Shown here one piece after another: positions 27,231 to 36,221 of a stretch of 64,000 nt of DNA. The DNA lies in contig JAZLGR010000030.1 of the NCBI GenBank assembly GCA_045616445.1, positions 65,198-129,197 on the forward strand, written 5' to 3'. A program made the position numbers and the translations under genes. Under the pieces are notes generated by a model. It did no database searches, had not been told where the DNA came from, and saw only the letters and a program-made list of their open reading frames with translations. The stretch is from Fimousia sp045616445 (GTDB lineage: Bacteria > Bacillota > Clostridia > Lachnospirales > Lachnospiraceae). Every line of letters starts with the position of its first letter. Positions within the stretch are counted from its first letter, which is position 1.

Positions 27231-27334
27231 TGGAATCCTCACTTACCAGATTCCATGAATAGATAGATAATATGGTAACTCGCGAACTTCAGTTTGTTGC
27301 TTTTTACATAACAAACACGAAAGGAATCAAGAGA

Positions 27335-28999
27335 ATGAAAAACGCAAGCAAATACGAAAGACAATACTTTATGCCACCTGAACCATGTTTTGACTGGGTA
27401 CAGAAAGAATACATCGAAAAACCACCAATCTGGTGTTCCGTTGACTTACGTGATGGTAACCAGGCACTCATCATCCCAATGAGCTTAGAAGAAAAGTTAG
27501 AATACTTCCAGACATTAGTTGATGTTGGGTTCAAAGAAATCGAAGTTGGTTTCCCTGCAGCATCTGAAACAGAATACGAATTTTTACGTGCATTAATTGA
27601 ACGTAACTTAATCCCTGAAGATGTAACCATCCAGGTATTAACTCAGGCACGTGAACACATCATTAGAAAAACATTTGCCGCATTGGACGGATGCCCAAAA
27701 GCAATCGTACATGTATATAACTCCACATCCAAGGCACAGCGTGAACAGGTTTTCCGTAAATCCAAGGAAGAAATCTTAAAGATCGCAACAGACGGCGCAA
27801 AATTATTAAAAGAATTAGCTGCTGAAACAGAAGGAAACTTCTTATTCGAATACTCTCCAGAAAGCTTTACTGGTACAGAACCAGAATACTCCTTAGAAGT
27901 ATGTAACGCTGTCATCGATATCTGGGAACCTACTCCAGACTGGAAAGTCATCATGAACCTTCCTGTAACTGTAGAACATTCCTTACCACATGTATACGCT
28001 TCCCAGATTGAATACATGAGCAAGAATATGCACAACCGTGAGAATGTAATCTTATCCTTACATCCACACAATGACCGTGGCTGTGGTGTTGCAGACACAG
28101 AGCTTGCTTTACTTGCAGGTGCTGACCGTGTAGAAGGTACATTATTCGGTAACGGTGAACGTACAGGTAACGTTGATATCATCACAGTTGCCATGAACAT
28201 GTTCGTACACGGTGTTGACCCTCAGTTAAACTTTGAAGACATCATGAGCATCCGCGAAGTATACGAACGAGTAACTCGTATGCATGTTGATGACCGTGCA
28301 CCATATGCCGGCAAGTTAGTATTTGCTGCATTCTCCGGATCTCACCAGGATGCCATCGCAAAGGGTATGAAGTGGATCGAAGAAAAAGACCCAGACCACT
28401 GGACAGTTCCTTATCTTCCAATCGACCCACACGATGTTGGCCGTGAATATGAAGGTGACGTAATCCGTATCAACAGCCAGTCCGGTAAGGGCGGCGTATC
28501 CTTCATCCTTGAACAGCGCTTCGGCTACCGCGTTCCTACTAAGATGCGCGAAGACGTTGGCTACACAATGAAGGGTGTTTCCGACGAATTACACAAAGAA
28601 TTATTACCAGAAGAAATCCTCGAATTATTCAAAGAAAAATACATCAACGTTGAAAATCATATCAAATTAATGGAAGTTCACTTCAAACAGGTTGATGGCG
28701 GTATCGAAACAGAAGTAACTCTTGGCGTAAACGGCGTTATGAAGGTTTACCATGGCAAGGGTAACGGACGTCTTGATGCGATCAGTAATGCATTAAAGAA
28801 ACATGGTATCTTAAACTACAGAATCTTAGATTACAAAGAACACTCCTTAACAATGGGCTCCAACTCCCAGGCTGTTTCCTATGTAGGCATCCAGCTTGAA
28901 GACGGATCTGTTGTATGGGGCGCTGGTATCCACTCCGATATCATCGATGCTTCCGCAAGAGCATTATTCAGTGCTGTGAATAGAGCGCTGGATAAATAG
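27335..28999 (+). CDS. leuA: 2-isopropylmalate synthase, long (type 2) form
   Basis: Condenses acetyl-CoA with 2-oxoisovalerate in the first committed step of leucine synthesis. 554 residues from the ATG at 27335, chosen for GAAAGGA ten bases upstream and the homologous start; an in-frame ATG at 27272 lies just after the leader terminator. The barrel has the metal-binding DLRDGNQALIIPMS and LSLHPHNDRGCGVADTELAL motifs with GTLFGNGERTGNVD. The C-terminal 100-130 residues form the regulatory domain that binds leucine in this family. It resembles the actinobacterial/yeast type rather than the E. coli type. Strong codon bias. Confidence 0.95.
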   Translation: MKNASKYERQYFMPPEPCFDWVQKEYIEKPPIWCSVDLRDGNQALIIPMSLEEKLEYFQTLVDVGFKEIEVGFPAASETEYEFLRALIERNLIPEDVTIQVLTQAREHIIRKTFAALDGCPKAIVHVYNSTSKAQREQVFRKSKEEILKIATDGAKLLKELAAETEGNFLFEYSPESFTGTEPEYSLEVCNAVIDIWEPTPDWKVIMNLPVTVEHSLPHVYASQIEYMSKNMHNRENVILSLHPHNDRGCGVADTELALLAGADRVEGTLFGNGERTGNVDIITVAMNMFVHGVDPQLNFEDIMSIREVYERVTRMHVDDRAPYAGKLVFAAFSGSHQDAIAKGMKWIEEKDPDHWTVPYLPIDPHDVGREYEGDVIRINSQSGKGGVSFILEQRFGYRVPTKMREDVGYTMKGVSDELHKELLPEEILELFKEKYINVENHIKLMEVHFKQVDGGIETEVTLGVNGVMKVYHGKGNGRLDAISNALKKHGILNYRILDYKEHSLTMGSNSQAVSYVGIQLEDGSVVWGAGIHSDIIDASARALFSAVNRALDK

Positions 29000-29039
29000 T
29001 GGCGGCTAGTTTTATTGGTTCCTGGCAGTTGATTATTGG

Positions 29040-29053
29040 TGCCTGGCGGCACA
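29040..29053. other. Short hairpin after leuA
   Basis: GTGCC/GGCAC around TGGC. A related stretch GTGCCTGGCGGCAC occurs at 62188-62201, so it is probably part of the repeat landscape rather than a terminator; no T-run follows. Confidence 0.35.
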
Positions 29054-29138
29054 AAATTGAATAAGAAATATTATGAGACGGCAGATTTTATCACATCTTC
29101 CGTCTTTTTTTGTGGATTGGGAAGGTGAAAATCGCCGG

Positions 29139-29567
29139 CGAATGTCACATCTTCAAGCTTTTTTCCATTTGGTGATATCCAAAAAATGGGCGATATCACA
29201 TCTCAGACTTTCGCAGCCAATAGTGCTATCGAAATTTTGGAGAGTATCACAAAAACTTGCCGACTTGCTTTATGTGATACGCTATCGCCCTCGCTGACCG
29301 GTATTCCAGCCGAAAAGCTGTGAAAAAGCAAGTCCCGCTCGCTTTTTGGAGCCTTTCGCTATCACAACCAGGATTTTCTAGCCGGAAAGTGATATTGCGA
29401 AAAAAATTTGATATTTCTTTTTAGCCAAAATGAAGATATTGTGATTAAGTCGAAAATTTCGGTATCACTATATCAAAATTTCCAATTAAGATGTGATATA
29501 GAAGCCCGCCGCGGCGCTTCTGCGGCCTCAACCACGCCAGGCAACGATCACTAAATCGATCATCTCA
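29139..29567 (-). repeat. TATCAC-box repeat, copy A (inverted relative to B, C and D)
   Basis: About 430 bp whose reverse complement matches 62268-62709 along its length with many substitutions. From 29089 to 29498 there are nine exact TATCAC/GTGATA hexamers (29089, 29172, 29194, 29245, 29274, 29360, 29389, 29463, 29493) plus two near matches. It contains an internal hairpin made of GCGAAAGGCT/AGCTTTTC-type arms. No plausible gene: the open frames in it are short and not conserved among copies. Confidence 0.88.
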
Positions 29568-29570
29568 AAT

Positions 29571-29699
29571 TAAAAAAGTGTGCTTCGCACACTTCGCGCC
29601 CGAGCGGAATGCGAAGCATTAACTACCACTCCGCGAGGTGCGCATCCACCCGGAGGGTTTTTTAATATACAGAAAACGAAGTTTCCTGTATATTAAAAA
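29571..29699 (+). repeat. Structured 130-bp repeat element, copy 2
   Basis: Same sequence as 14481-14610 apart from one missing base. It directly adjoins TATCAC repeat copy A and the terminator of the PfkB-family gene. The two copies have unrelated gene neighbours. Confidence 0.9.
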
Positions 29700-29703
29700 A
29701 AGA

Positions 29704-29721
29704 GCCGCACATTCGTGCGGC
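29704..29721 (-). terminator. Terminator of the PfkB-family gene
   Basis: GCCGCAC/GTGCGGC with a 4-base loop, followed on the minus strand by a T-rich run. Confidence 0.85.
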
Positions 29722-29739
29722 CCCTTAAATTCAAAAGAA

Positions 29740-30678
29740 TTAAATTTCTTCTAACACAATCTTTTCAATGAATTCATCAACAACTTCTTTTGTAGGTGGT
29801 TTTGTTCCTTCTGTTGTACAAGCACCAACGGAAATTGCCATTGCTAACTTGATTGTATCTTCTGTTGTGCATCCATTCTGTAATCCTAATGCCATAGCTG
29901 CGTTCATAGCTGCGCCAGCACCTACTGTGGATTTAGGAATGATTCTTGGAGCTGGACATCTGTAGCACTTATCAGCTGTGATGAATAATGCGCCTAAAGC
30001 ACCACGGGAAACACATACCATGCCAACGCCTTTTTCTGCAACGATACGTTTTGCCATGTCGATCATGCCTTCTTCTGCAACTGCAAATTCATATCCGTAG
30101 AATTCTTCTAACTGTTTTTTGTCTGGTTTGATGATGTCTGGCTGAGCATCAACTGCTGCTTTTAATACAGGTGCATCAACGTCCATAACAACCTTGGATC
30201 CTTTTGCTTTTACTTCTTCTACTAAACCGTGGTAGATATCTACTGGGCATCCTGGAAGGATACTTCCGGAGAAGATGAATACTGTTTCAGGTCCTGCATA
30301 GCTAATGATTTTTGCTTTTAATGCTTCGATTTCGAAATCATTCACAGCTGGTCCTGGTTCGTTAAATTCGCTGATGAAGCCATTGGATTCAACAACCTTT
30401 AAGTTTGTTCTTGTGTTGCCTGCGATAGTAACAAAATCTGTTTTGATTCCTAAACCTTCTAAGATCAGACGGATTCTTTCACCATTGATTCCGCCAAGGA
30501 AACCTGTTGCGATGAGTTCATCATCTCGGTCCAATGCTTTGATTGTCTTAGCAGCGATGATACCATGTCCAGCTGCATCACGGATGATATCTGTGATGTG
30601 GTTTACGCCACCGTGTTCGAATCTGTCAAGTTTACCTGTTTTATCCATTGAAGGATTAAGACTTACTGTAACGATCAT
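29740..30678 (-). CDS. PfkB-family (1-phosphofructokinase-like) protein lacking the catalytic Asp
   Basis: 312 residues with the full FruK/LacC layout: NPSMDKTGKLD at the N-terminus, SGSILPGCP, MDVDAPVLKAAV, and the C-terminal anion-hole region. Two signatures are altered. AAGKGIN reads AAGHGII (35-41), replacing the Lys and the substrate-binding Asn. STVGAGDSM reads STVGAGAAM, with Ala256 at the catalytic base Asp. Family enzymes phosphorylate sugar phosphates using ATP; this one should be inactive or nearly so. Codon bias is strong, hinting at high expression. Monocistronic with a good promoter and terminator. No fruA/fruR partner is near. Confidence 0.83.
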   Translation of the reverse strand: MIVTVSLNPSMDKTGKLDRFEHGGVNHITDIIRDAAGHGIIAAKTIKALDRDDELIATGFLGGINGERIRLILEGLGIKTDFVTIAGNTRTNLKVVESNGFISEFNEPGPAVNDFEIEALKAKIISYAGPETVFIFSGSILPGCPVDIYHGLVEEVKAKGSKVVMDVDAPVLKAAVDAQPDIIKPDKKQLEEFYGYEFAVAEEGMIDMAKRIVAEKGVGMVCVSRGALGALFITADKCYRCPAPRIIPKSTVGAGAAMNAAMALGLQNGCTTEDTIKLAMAISVGACTTEGTKPPTKEVVDEFIEKIVLEEI

Positions 30679-30729
30679 AGTTTTCTTGCCCCTTTACTTT
30701 AAATTTCGTCCTTAATATTGCTAACTTAT

Positions 30730-30758
30730 ATTATAGCATATTGCTACTTTCTATTCAA
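30730..30758 (-). promoter_or_regulatory. Promoter of the PfkB-family gene
   Basis: TTGAAT (30753-30758), 17-base spacer, TATAAT (30730-30735) on the minus strand. Confidence 0.75.
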
Positions 30759-30809
30759 TTATATCACTAAAATTACTTGGAGAATTCAATTCCCGACAAA
30801 TGTCTCTGC

Positions 30810-31466
30810 CTAGTCAAACACTATGACTTCCCCATCCACGACACCAAAGTAGGCCGGGTCCTGATCTTCCATTACGACACTTCCATTGGAAAGCTCAATG
30901 AGCTTCTTCTTGATATAGTCTGTCTCATCGATAGGGATGAGCATGGTTGCCTTCACACTGTCGGTATACTGAATTTCACATAAAGAAATTCCTTCCGTTG
31001 CTGCTAAATACTGAATCTTTCCGAAGAGAGAATAGTCGCAGGAGATGTCCACCATGGAAGCAAGCTTCTTCTCCACAATGGTACTTGCAGCAATGCCTTC
31101 CTGCATGCTTTTCGTATATGCGCGGACAAGTCCGCCAGTGCCAAGTAAGGTGCCGCCAAAATATCTGGTTACAACTGCAACAACATTATATAAATCATGA
31201 CCAGTCAGCACTTCAAGCATCGGTTTCCCAGCGGTTCCGCTTGGTTCCCCGTCATCACTGCATCGCTCCATGGTGTGTTCTGTACCAATTCGAAATGCGT
31301 AGCAGTTATGTCTGGCATCCCAGTACTGTTTTTTGATTTTTTCAATAAATGCCAGCGCTTCTTCTTCCGTCTCCGCCAGCTCAATGTGGGCAATAAATCG
31401 GGATTTCTTCTCAACAATTTCCCCATCCGCCCCACTAAATACAGTGGAATATTGTTTTATCATCAC
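30810..31466 (-). CDS. yigZ: YigZ/IMPACT-family protein
   Basis: 218 residues. The N-terminal UPF0029 domain has KKSRFIAHIE, ARHNCYAFRIG, DDGEPSGTAGKPML and VVAVVTRYFGGTLLGTGGLVRAY, all diagnostic; the C-terminal domain is the short ferredoxin-like DUF1949. Bacterial members are of uncertain biochemical role; the eukaryotic relative IMPACT regulates translation through Gcn1. Divergent from the PBP1-like gene across 113 bp. Confidence 0.93.
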   Translation of the reverse strand: MMIKQYSTVFSGADGEIVEKKSRFIAHIELAETEEEALAFIEKIKKQYWDARHNCYAFRIGTEHTMERCSDDGEPSGTAGKPMLEVLTGHDLYNVVAVVTRYFGGTLLGTGGLVRAYTKSMQEGIAASTIVEKKLASMVDISCDYSLFGKIQYLAATEGISLCEIQYTDSVKATMLIPIDETDYIKKKLIELSNGSVVMEDQDPAYFGVVDGEVIVFD

Positions 31467-31551
31467 GATTGTCCTCCTACATTACATCATACATGAAAAA
31501 GAAGGGAATTTCTACTCTCTTTCTTGTGTGGAAAATGTTCCTCTCTTTTGT

Positions 31552-31557
31552 TATAAT
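31552..31557 (+). promoter_or_regulatory. Extended -10 element before the PBP1-like gene
   Basis: TATAAT preceded by TG and one base; a TGGAAA lies 17 bases upstream as a weak -35. It is 22 bases before the start codon. Confidence 0.5.
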
Positions 31558-31579
31558 AGCACCTAGAAGGAGGAAGTTT

Positions 31580-33865
31580 ATGAACTTCAGCGAAAAATCC
31601 GTCCAGCAAAAAAGGCTGGACTTTTCAGACGATAAATTAAATAAAAGAGGAACACTGCGTTTTCTCCATTCCATTACGGTGCTTTTTCTCCTGCTGACCC
31701 TGTTTTTCCTGATCTTTGGATTTACTTTGGGCTTTGTGCAGGCACTTTACCGACGCACTCCGGATATTACAACCCATGAGATTGCAACGGGTGGAAAATC
31801 CACTGTCATCTATGATGAGCCAGGCAACAAGGTAGCCACCTTAAGCTCCAAGTATTACAAACCAATTCCAGTTTCCATTGAAGAGGTCCCACAGACTTTG
31901 CAGGATGCTGTGATTTCTTCCATCGATCCTGATTTTTATGATCATTACGGAATCACCGTCTATAACGTGATCAATACTACCATCAGCTCCATCATGAATC
32001 GGAACATTTACGGGAGCAGCACACTGATCACTGAAAAGCTTCTTGAGGATACCAATCCGGAATTTCGTACCAACTGCAACTGGATTACCCGATTAGAATA
32101 CCACCTTGAGATTTACTTCAAGGCCATCTCGTTAGAGCGTAACTGCTCAAAAGATGAGATTTTGGAAGCATTCCTTAATACCGCTTCCTTTGGCAATGGT
32201 ATTATCGGCGTGGAGGCAGCGGCTCAGTATTACTATGGCAAAACCGTCTCTGACCTGAATTTAAGCGAGTGTGTCATGCTTGCAACCATTGTCACAGACC
32301 CTTACCAATATGACCCGTACGAGCATCAGGAGGATGCGACCCTTCAGTATATGTCTACCCTGGCAATCATGCAGGACAAGGCATTTATCACAGAATCCCA
32401 GTGGACCAAAGGTTCCAAATCCAAACCATTTGAGAATCTGCAAACCTACTCCGATGCGACGATGCTGTCTGCATTTGGCCAGGCTGCACTGGATCAGCTG
32501 GCAAAACAATTTGCCGAAAAATACAAGATCAATGCCACCAAATTCCACAACATGATGGTCTATGGCAACTTAAAAATCTATACAACACAGGATACAAAAC
32601 TGCAGAAGGAAGCCCAGCGCATTGTCGATGACCCGGCCAACTATACCTACAGTGCTCAGAACAGCGAAGTAAGCCTGACCCTGATGGATGCCAAAACCGG
32701 CAAGATGCGCGCTGTCATCGGCGGTAAGAATGGAAAAACCGCCAATCTAAACCGTGCGACAAAGATGACAAGACAGCCGGGAACCATTTTCCAGACGCTG
32801 GCAACCTACGTGCCTGGCATCGATAATGATACCCTTACGCTGGCTTCCGTTTATGAAGATTCCGCTTACCACTATCTGGATAACCACCGGGAGGTTTCTT
32901 CCATCGACGGTGTGTATGACGGGCTTACCACCATTCGTGAGGCACTGTCACAGCCGATGAACTTAGTTGCTGCCCGTGCCCAGTCCGATGTCACTTCCCA
33001 GGTTTCCCTTGATTATCTGACCAATATGGGATTTGAACATATCGTGGAATCAGACGTGGATTCCAGTGGGAATATGATTACAGACGTGCAGCAGAGCATT
33101 TGCAATGGGGCGCTGATCAAGGGCGTTACGAATTTAGAAATCACCGATGCCATGTCTGCCCTTGCCAACGAGGGAAATATGTGCAAACCGATTTTCTATA
33201 CAAAAGTGTTAAATAGCGACGGCAGCGAGATTCTGGTCAATAAACCAACCGCAACCCGTGTGATTCGTAATTCCACCGCATTCCTGATTTCCAATGTCCT
33301 TCGTGAGAATGGTTCTGGTATCAGCGAGCATGCGGACGTAGCAAAAATCACTGGTAACAACGACGAAAAGAATGATTTCTGGTGTACCGGTTATACAACA
33401 GACATAACTGCAACCCTGTGGATCGGCTATGACGACAATCGAAACTTCGAAAGTTCTTACAGCGCTGGAAAGATCTGGGACAAGATTATGAAGTATTCTA
33501 TCAATCCGGACACAGACATCCGCTTTGTCAAACCTGCAGATGTTACGGTGCAGAACATTTGTCAGGAATCCGGTTTACTGGCGGTACCTGGCATCTGCGA
33601 CCATGACCCACGCGGCAACCGTATCTTCACCGAATATTTCACAGAGAATACGATTCCGGCGACAACCTGCAACACCCACGTTGAGGTTACCATCTGTCCA
33701 TCCTCCAAGCGACTGATCAATAACAACTGTCCGAAGGAGAATTATATCACTCGTGTATATCTGGTGCTTCCGGATCACAGTACCGATACTTTGGATCAGC
33801 GATATGCCCTTCCTGAACAGTATAAGAATGGCAAGCGCTGTCATATTCATAAGAAAAACTGGTAG
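31580..33865 (+). CDS. PBP1-like membrane protein with both active sites degenerate
   Basis: 761 residues with the layout of class A penicillin-binding proteins: cytoplasmic tail, one membrane helix (about 27-55), GT51 glycosyltransferase domain (about 75-240) and transpeptidase domain (about 355-650). Scaffold motifs are clear (CSKDEILEAFLNTASFGNG, GVEAAAQYYYGKTVSDL, GYTTDITATLWIGYDD). The catalytic ones are lost: EDxxFxxH reads IDPDFYDH (Ile115 for the Glu), GGSTITQQ reads GSSTLITEK, SxxK reads TIFQ (402-405), SxN reads PMN (459-461) and KTGT reads ITGN (590-593). The frame is intact. The start at 31580 has AGGAGG; an upstream in-frame ATG at 31469 has none. It probably acts as a scaffold or regulator in wall synthesis, not as an enzyme (inference). 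Confidence 0.87.
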   Translation: MNFSEKSVQQKRLDFSDDKLNKRGTLRFLHSITVLFLLLTLFFLIFGFTLGFVQALYRRTPDITTHEIATGGKSTVIYDEPGNKVATLSSKYYKPIPVSIEEVPQTLQDAVISSIDPDFYDHYGITVYNVINTTISSIMNRNIYGSSTLITEKLLEDTNPEFRTNCNWITRLEYHLEIYFKAISLERNCSKDEILEAFLNTASFGNGIIGVEAAAQYYYGKTVSDLNLSECVMLATIVTDPYQYDPYEHQEDATLQYMSTLAIMQDKAFITESQWTKGSKSKPFENLQTYSDATMLSAFGQAALDQLAKQFAEKYKINATKFHNMMVYGNLKIYTTQDTKLQKEAQRIVDDPANYTYSAQNSEVSLTLMDAKTGKMRAVIGGKNGKTANLNRATKMTRQPGTIFQTLATYVPGIDNDTLTLASVYEDSAYHYLDNHREVSSIDGVYDGLTTIREALSQPMNLVAARAQSDVTSQVSLDYLTNMGFEHIVESDVDSSGNMITDVQQSICNGALIKGVTNLEITDAMSALANEGNMCKPIFYTKVLNSDGSEILVNKPTATRVIRNSTAFLISNVLRENGSGISEHADVAKITGNNDEKNDFWCTGYTTDITATLWIGYDDNRNFESSYSAGKIWDKIMKYSINPDTDIRFVKPADVTVQNICQESGLLAVPGICDHDPRGNRIFTEYFTENTIPATTCNTHVEVTICPSSKRLINNNCPKENYITRVYLVLPDHSTDTLDQRYALPEQYKNGKRCHIHKKNW

Positions 33866-33868
33866 TCA

Positions 33869-33936
33869 GTAATCGTAATAAAAAGTAATCGTAATAAAAA
33901 GGCATACCACACTGCTTTGTGTGATATGCCTTTTTT
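33869..33936 (+). terminator. Terminator after the PBP1-like gene, with a short direct repeat
   Basis: AGTAATCGTAATAAAA occurs twice in tandem (33869-33900), then GGCATACCACAC/GTGTGATATGCC (33901-33930, one mismatch) and TTTTTT. Confidence 0.82.
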
Positions 33937-33994
33937 GTGCGTTCAATTGTATATTCAGTTGTTGTGTATACAATGTCCAGAAGTTAAATCGCTC

Positions 33995-34621
33995 CTAAAA
34001 CGTAATTACTTCATCGGCAATGGCCACGATCTGTTCCCACTGATCCTTCATGGTATAATCATACACTGCTGTCACATAACAGCCTGCTGCTTTGGCTGCC
34101 TCAATGGCATGCTTAGCATCGTCATATACATGAGTTTGGGAAGTGGTAAATCCGTGCTTCTTTGCAACAAAATCGAAGATCTCTGGTCCGTCCTTGCGCA
34201 TGCCAAGCTCGTCTGTGGCATAAATTGCATCAAAATATCGCTTCATGCCAGTGCGCTTCATGGCTGCTTCAATACAGGATTTTTCGGAATTGGATAGAAT
34301 GATGACTGTATTGCCGGCATCCTTTTCTGCCTTTACGCGAAGCTTCATGCCGTTTTTCGGTGGAATCTCAAAGGCGTAGGCAAGGGCAATTCGCTCCATC
34401 GCCTGTGTCAAAATCTCTTCCACTGTTCCTTCTAAATGAAATTCTTCCTTCATATAGGCAGAAGACTCCAACAATGTCATCGCTTCAATTTTCTGTTCAA
34501 AATCATCTGGGACGTCGATGCCCTTCCCTGTAAGATAGGTGCGTCCACAACTCTCCCAGTACGGCATGGAATCGATGAGGGTTCCATCCATATCAAAAAT
34601 TACAAGCTTCTGATCCATCAT
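33995..34621 (-). CDS. HAD-superfamily phosphatase, beta-phosphoglucomutase-like
   Basis: 208 residues. Motif I is VIFDMDGTLIDS (nucleophile Asp), motif II ILSNSE, motif III Lys in GMRKDGPEIF, and motif IV VYDDAKHAIEAAKAAG. The helical cap lies between residues about 20 and 85. Substrate unknown; probably a small phosphorylated metabolite. Its ATG lies three bases after the stop of the parvulin gene, so the two are co-transcribed. Confidence 0.9.
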   Translation of the reverse strand: MMDQKLVIFDMDGTLIDSMPYWESCGRTYLTGKGIDVPDDFEQKIEAMTLLESSAYMKEEFHLEGTVEEILTQAMERIALAYAFEIPPKNGMKLRVKAEKDAGNTVIILSNSEKSCIEAAMKRTGMKRYFDAIYATDELGMRKDGPEIFDFVAKKHGFTTSQTHVYDDAKHAIEAAKAAGCYVTAVYDYTMKDQWEQIVAIADEVITF

Positions 34622-34624
34622 ATC

Positions 34625-35377
34625 TTAGAGCTTCTTTAATTTTACGTCATATTTTACAGCTAAAGCGTCTGCTTCTTTTGCATATGCTTCCTGCTGTTTT
34701 CTTGTGAGTGCCATATTATCAACCTGAGCTTCCACTTCTTCGTATGGACGGATGCTTTCTTCTGTCTTGCCATAAACGAGAATTAAGTGGTAGCCAAACT
34801 GTGTTTTTACAGGTCCGATGACTTTGTCTAACTCTCCATCAAATGCTGCCTGTTCGAATTCAGGAACCATCTGTCCACGGCCAAATGTACCTAAATCTCC
34901 ACCCTGTGCGTTGGATGGGCATGTGGAGTATGCTTTTGCTGCTTCTTCAAATGTTTTTTCGCCAGCTTCGATTTCTGCTGCTGCTTTCACACATGTTTCT
35001 TCATCATCTGTTAAGATATGTTTTGCAGATACAGAAGCCTGTGTAGCGAATTCATTCTTGTTATTTTCGTAGAACGCTCTCTTTTCTTCTTCTGTTACAT
35101 CGATGGCACTGATAAATTTGTTCATGGCCATACGGGATAATAAATCAGCTTTTACTGCATCTAATACCTGTTTGAATTCTTCTGTTTCGTCTAATTTTTC
35201 ATCGAGGGCTTTTAATTCGAACAGTGCTGTGTCGATGATCTGCTGTAATGCCTGCGCACGGAACTGTGGGTTGTTGGCATATGTCTGCTGCTGCTGTGGT
35301 AATCTGGAAATAAATGCATCTACATCTGCAGCTGTAATGCTTTTTCCTGCGATTACGGCTAATACTGTTTCACTCAT
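34625..35377 (-). CDS. Parvulin-type peptidyl-prolyl isomerase (PrsA/SurA-like, no signal peptide)
   Basis: 250 residues: helical N-terminal chaperone part with INTALFELKAL-like segment, then one parvulin domain with SAKHILTDDEET, AKAYSTCPSNAQGGDLGTFGRGQMVPEFEQAAF and TQFGYHLILVYGK. There is no signal peptide or lipobox, unlike classical PrsA, so a cytoplasmic folding role is likely. Followed by the HAD gene after three bases; DUF554 lies 38 bp upstream. Confidence 0.92.
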   Translation of the reverse strand: MSETVLAVIAGKSITAADVDAFISRLPQQQQTYANNPQFRAQALQQIIDTALFELKALDEKLDETEEFKQVLDAVKADLLSRMAMNKFISAIDVTEEEKRAFYENNKNEFATQASVSAKHILTDDEETCVKAAAEIEAGEKTFEEAAKAYSTCPSNAQGGDLGTFGRGQMVPEFEQAAFDGELDKVIGPVKTQFGYHLILVYGKTEESIRPYEEVEAQVDNMALTRKQQEAYAKEADALAVKYDVKLKKL

Positions 35378-35415
35378 GTTTCTAAATCTCCTTTATCATA
35401 TATATCTTTTTCCCA

Positions 35416-36141
35416 TTAGAATAACGGGGTAATAAAATTGGCCCATAAAAAGCTCAGTGGCATAACCAGCACCATGGCCGGAATCATGTCGGCAACTGGG
35501 AAGTTTTTCAGTTTTACCATACGGAAACCAGTTGCTACCATAATAAATCCACCACAAGCTTTGAAATCATTGATCATCTCCGGTGTGGTCAGTGGGAAAA
35601 TAATCTTTGCTAATGCAAATAAGATCGTAAATAAGATGAACTGTGGCACTGCAACTAAGGATACCACATATCCAAGGTTACATGCGAAGATCATAGCTGT
35701 AAAGAAATCCAGGATGGATTTGGATAATAAGATGGTATGATCTCCACTCATACCAGAATCTAAAGAACCATAGATACCGGTACCGCTGGCACAGAATAAT
35801 ACGATGATGGTTACTAATGTGATCATGAACTCTTCTTCAGAAAGATTGGAAGTGTTCGGTACGACCTTGCATACTGCCTTCTGCATCAGTTCGCCACCCT
35901 TGTTGATCTTGTCTCCCAGATGAACTGCAAGACCGATGGCTGTACCGATAATCATGGCAAATATAACTGCCGGCATGTTCTGCATCAATGGAATGGTATT
36001 GATTCCCATACCCATAGAGCACACACCAAATACCAGCGTAATCTGTGCTTTAAACTCTGAAGTGAGTCTGTGTCCCAAAATTCCTCCTAAAATACCCCCG
36101 AAAACAACGGAAAGGGCATTCACAATAACACCAATTGGCAT
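35416..36141 (-). CDS. DUF554-family membrane protein
   Basis: 241 residues, about seven hydrophobic segments, with the family's N-terminal GVIVNALSVVFGGILGGILG and the SGMSGDHTILLSKSILDFFTAMIFA signature. No function is established; transport is often assumed. Lies upstream of parvulin and HAD genes on the same strand. Confidence 0.88.
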   Translation of the reverse strand: MPIGVIVNALSVVFGGILGGILGHRLTSEFKAQITLVFGVCSMGMGINTIPLMQNMPAVIFAMIIGTAIGLAVHLGDKINKGGELMQKAVCKVVPNTSNLSEEEFMITLVTIIVLFCASGTGIYGSLDSGMSGDHTILLSKSILDFFTAMIFACNLGYVVSLVAVPQFILFTILFALAKIIFPLTTPEMINDFKACGGFIMVATGFRMVKLKNFPVADMIPAMVLVMPLSFLWANFITPLF

Positions 36142-36221
36142 AGTTTTTCTCCTCTCATATAAGGTTTTTACATGTTAAATTTTCACTTTACGTTTACACA
36201 TTCATAGCTAACAATCTATAT

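Noticed and set aside
29073..29297. A 74-codon frame inside TATCAC repeat copy A
   Set aside because: Equivalent frames in copies B and C are shifted or stopped, and there is no ribosome binding site.
31580..33865. PBP1-like gene as a decayed pseudogene
   Set aside because: All 761 codons are open, the ribosome binding site is strong and scaffold motifs are conserved, so it is listed as an intact CDS for a probable pseudoenzyme.
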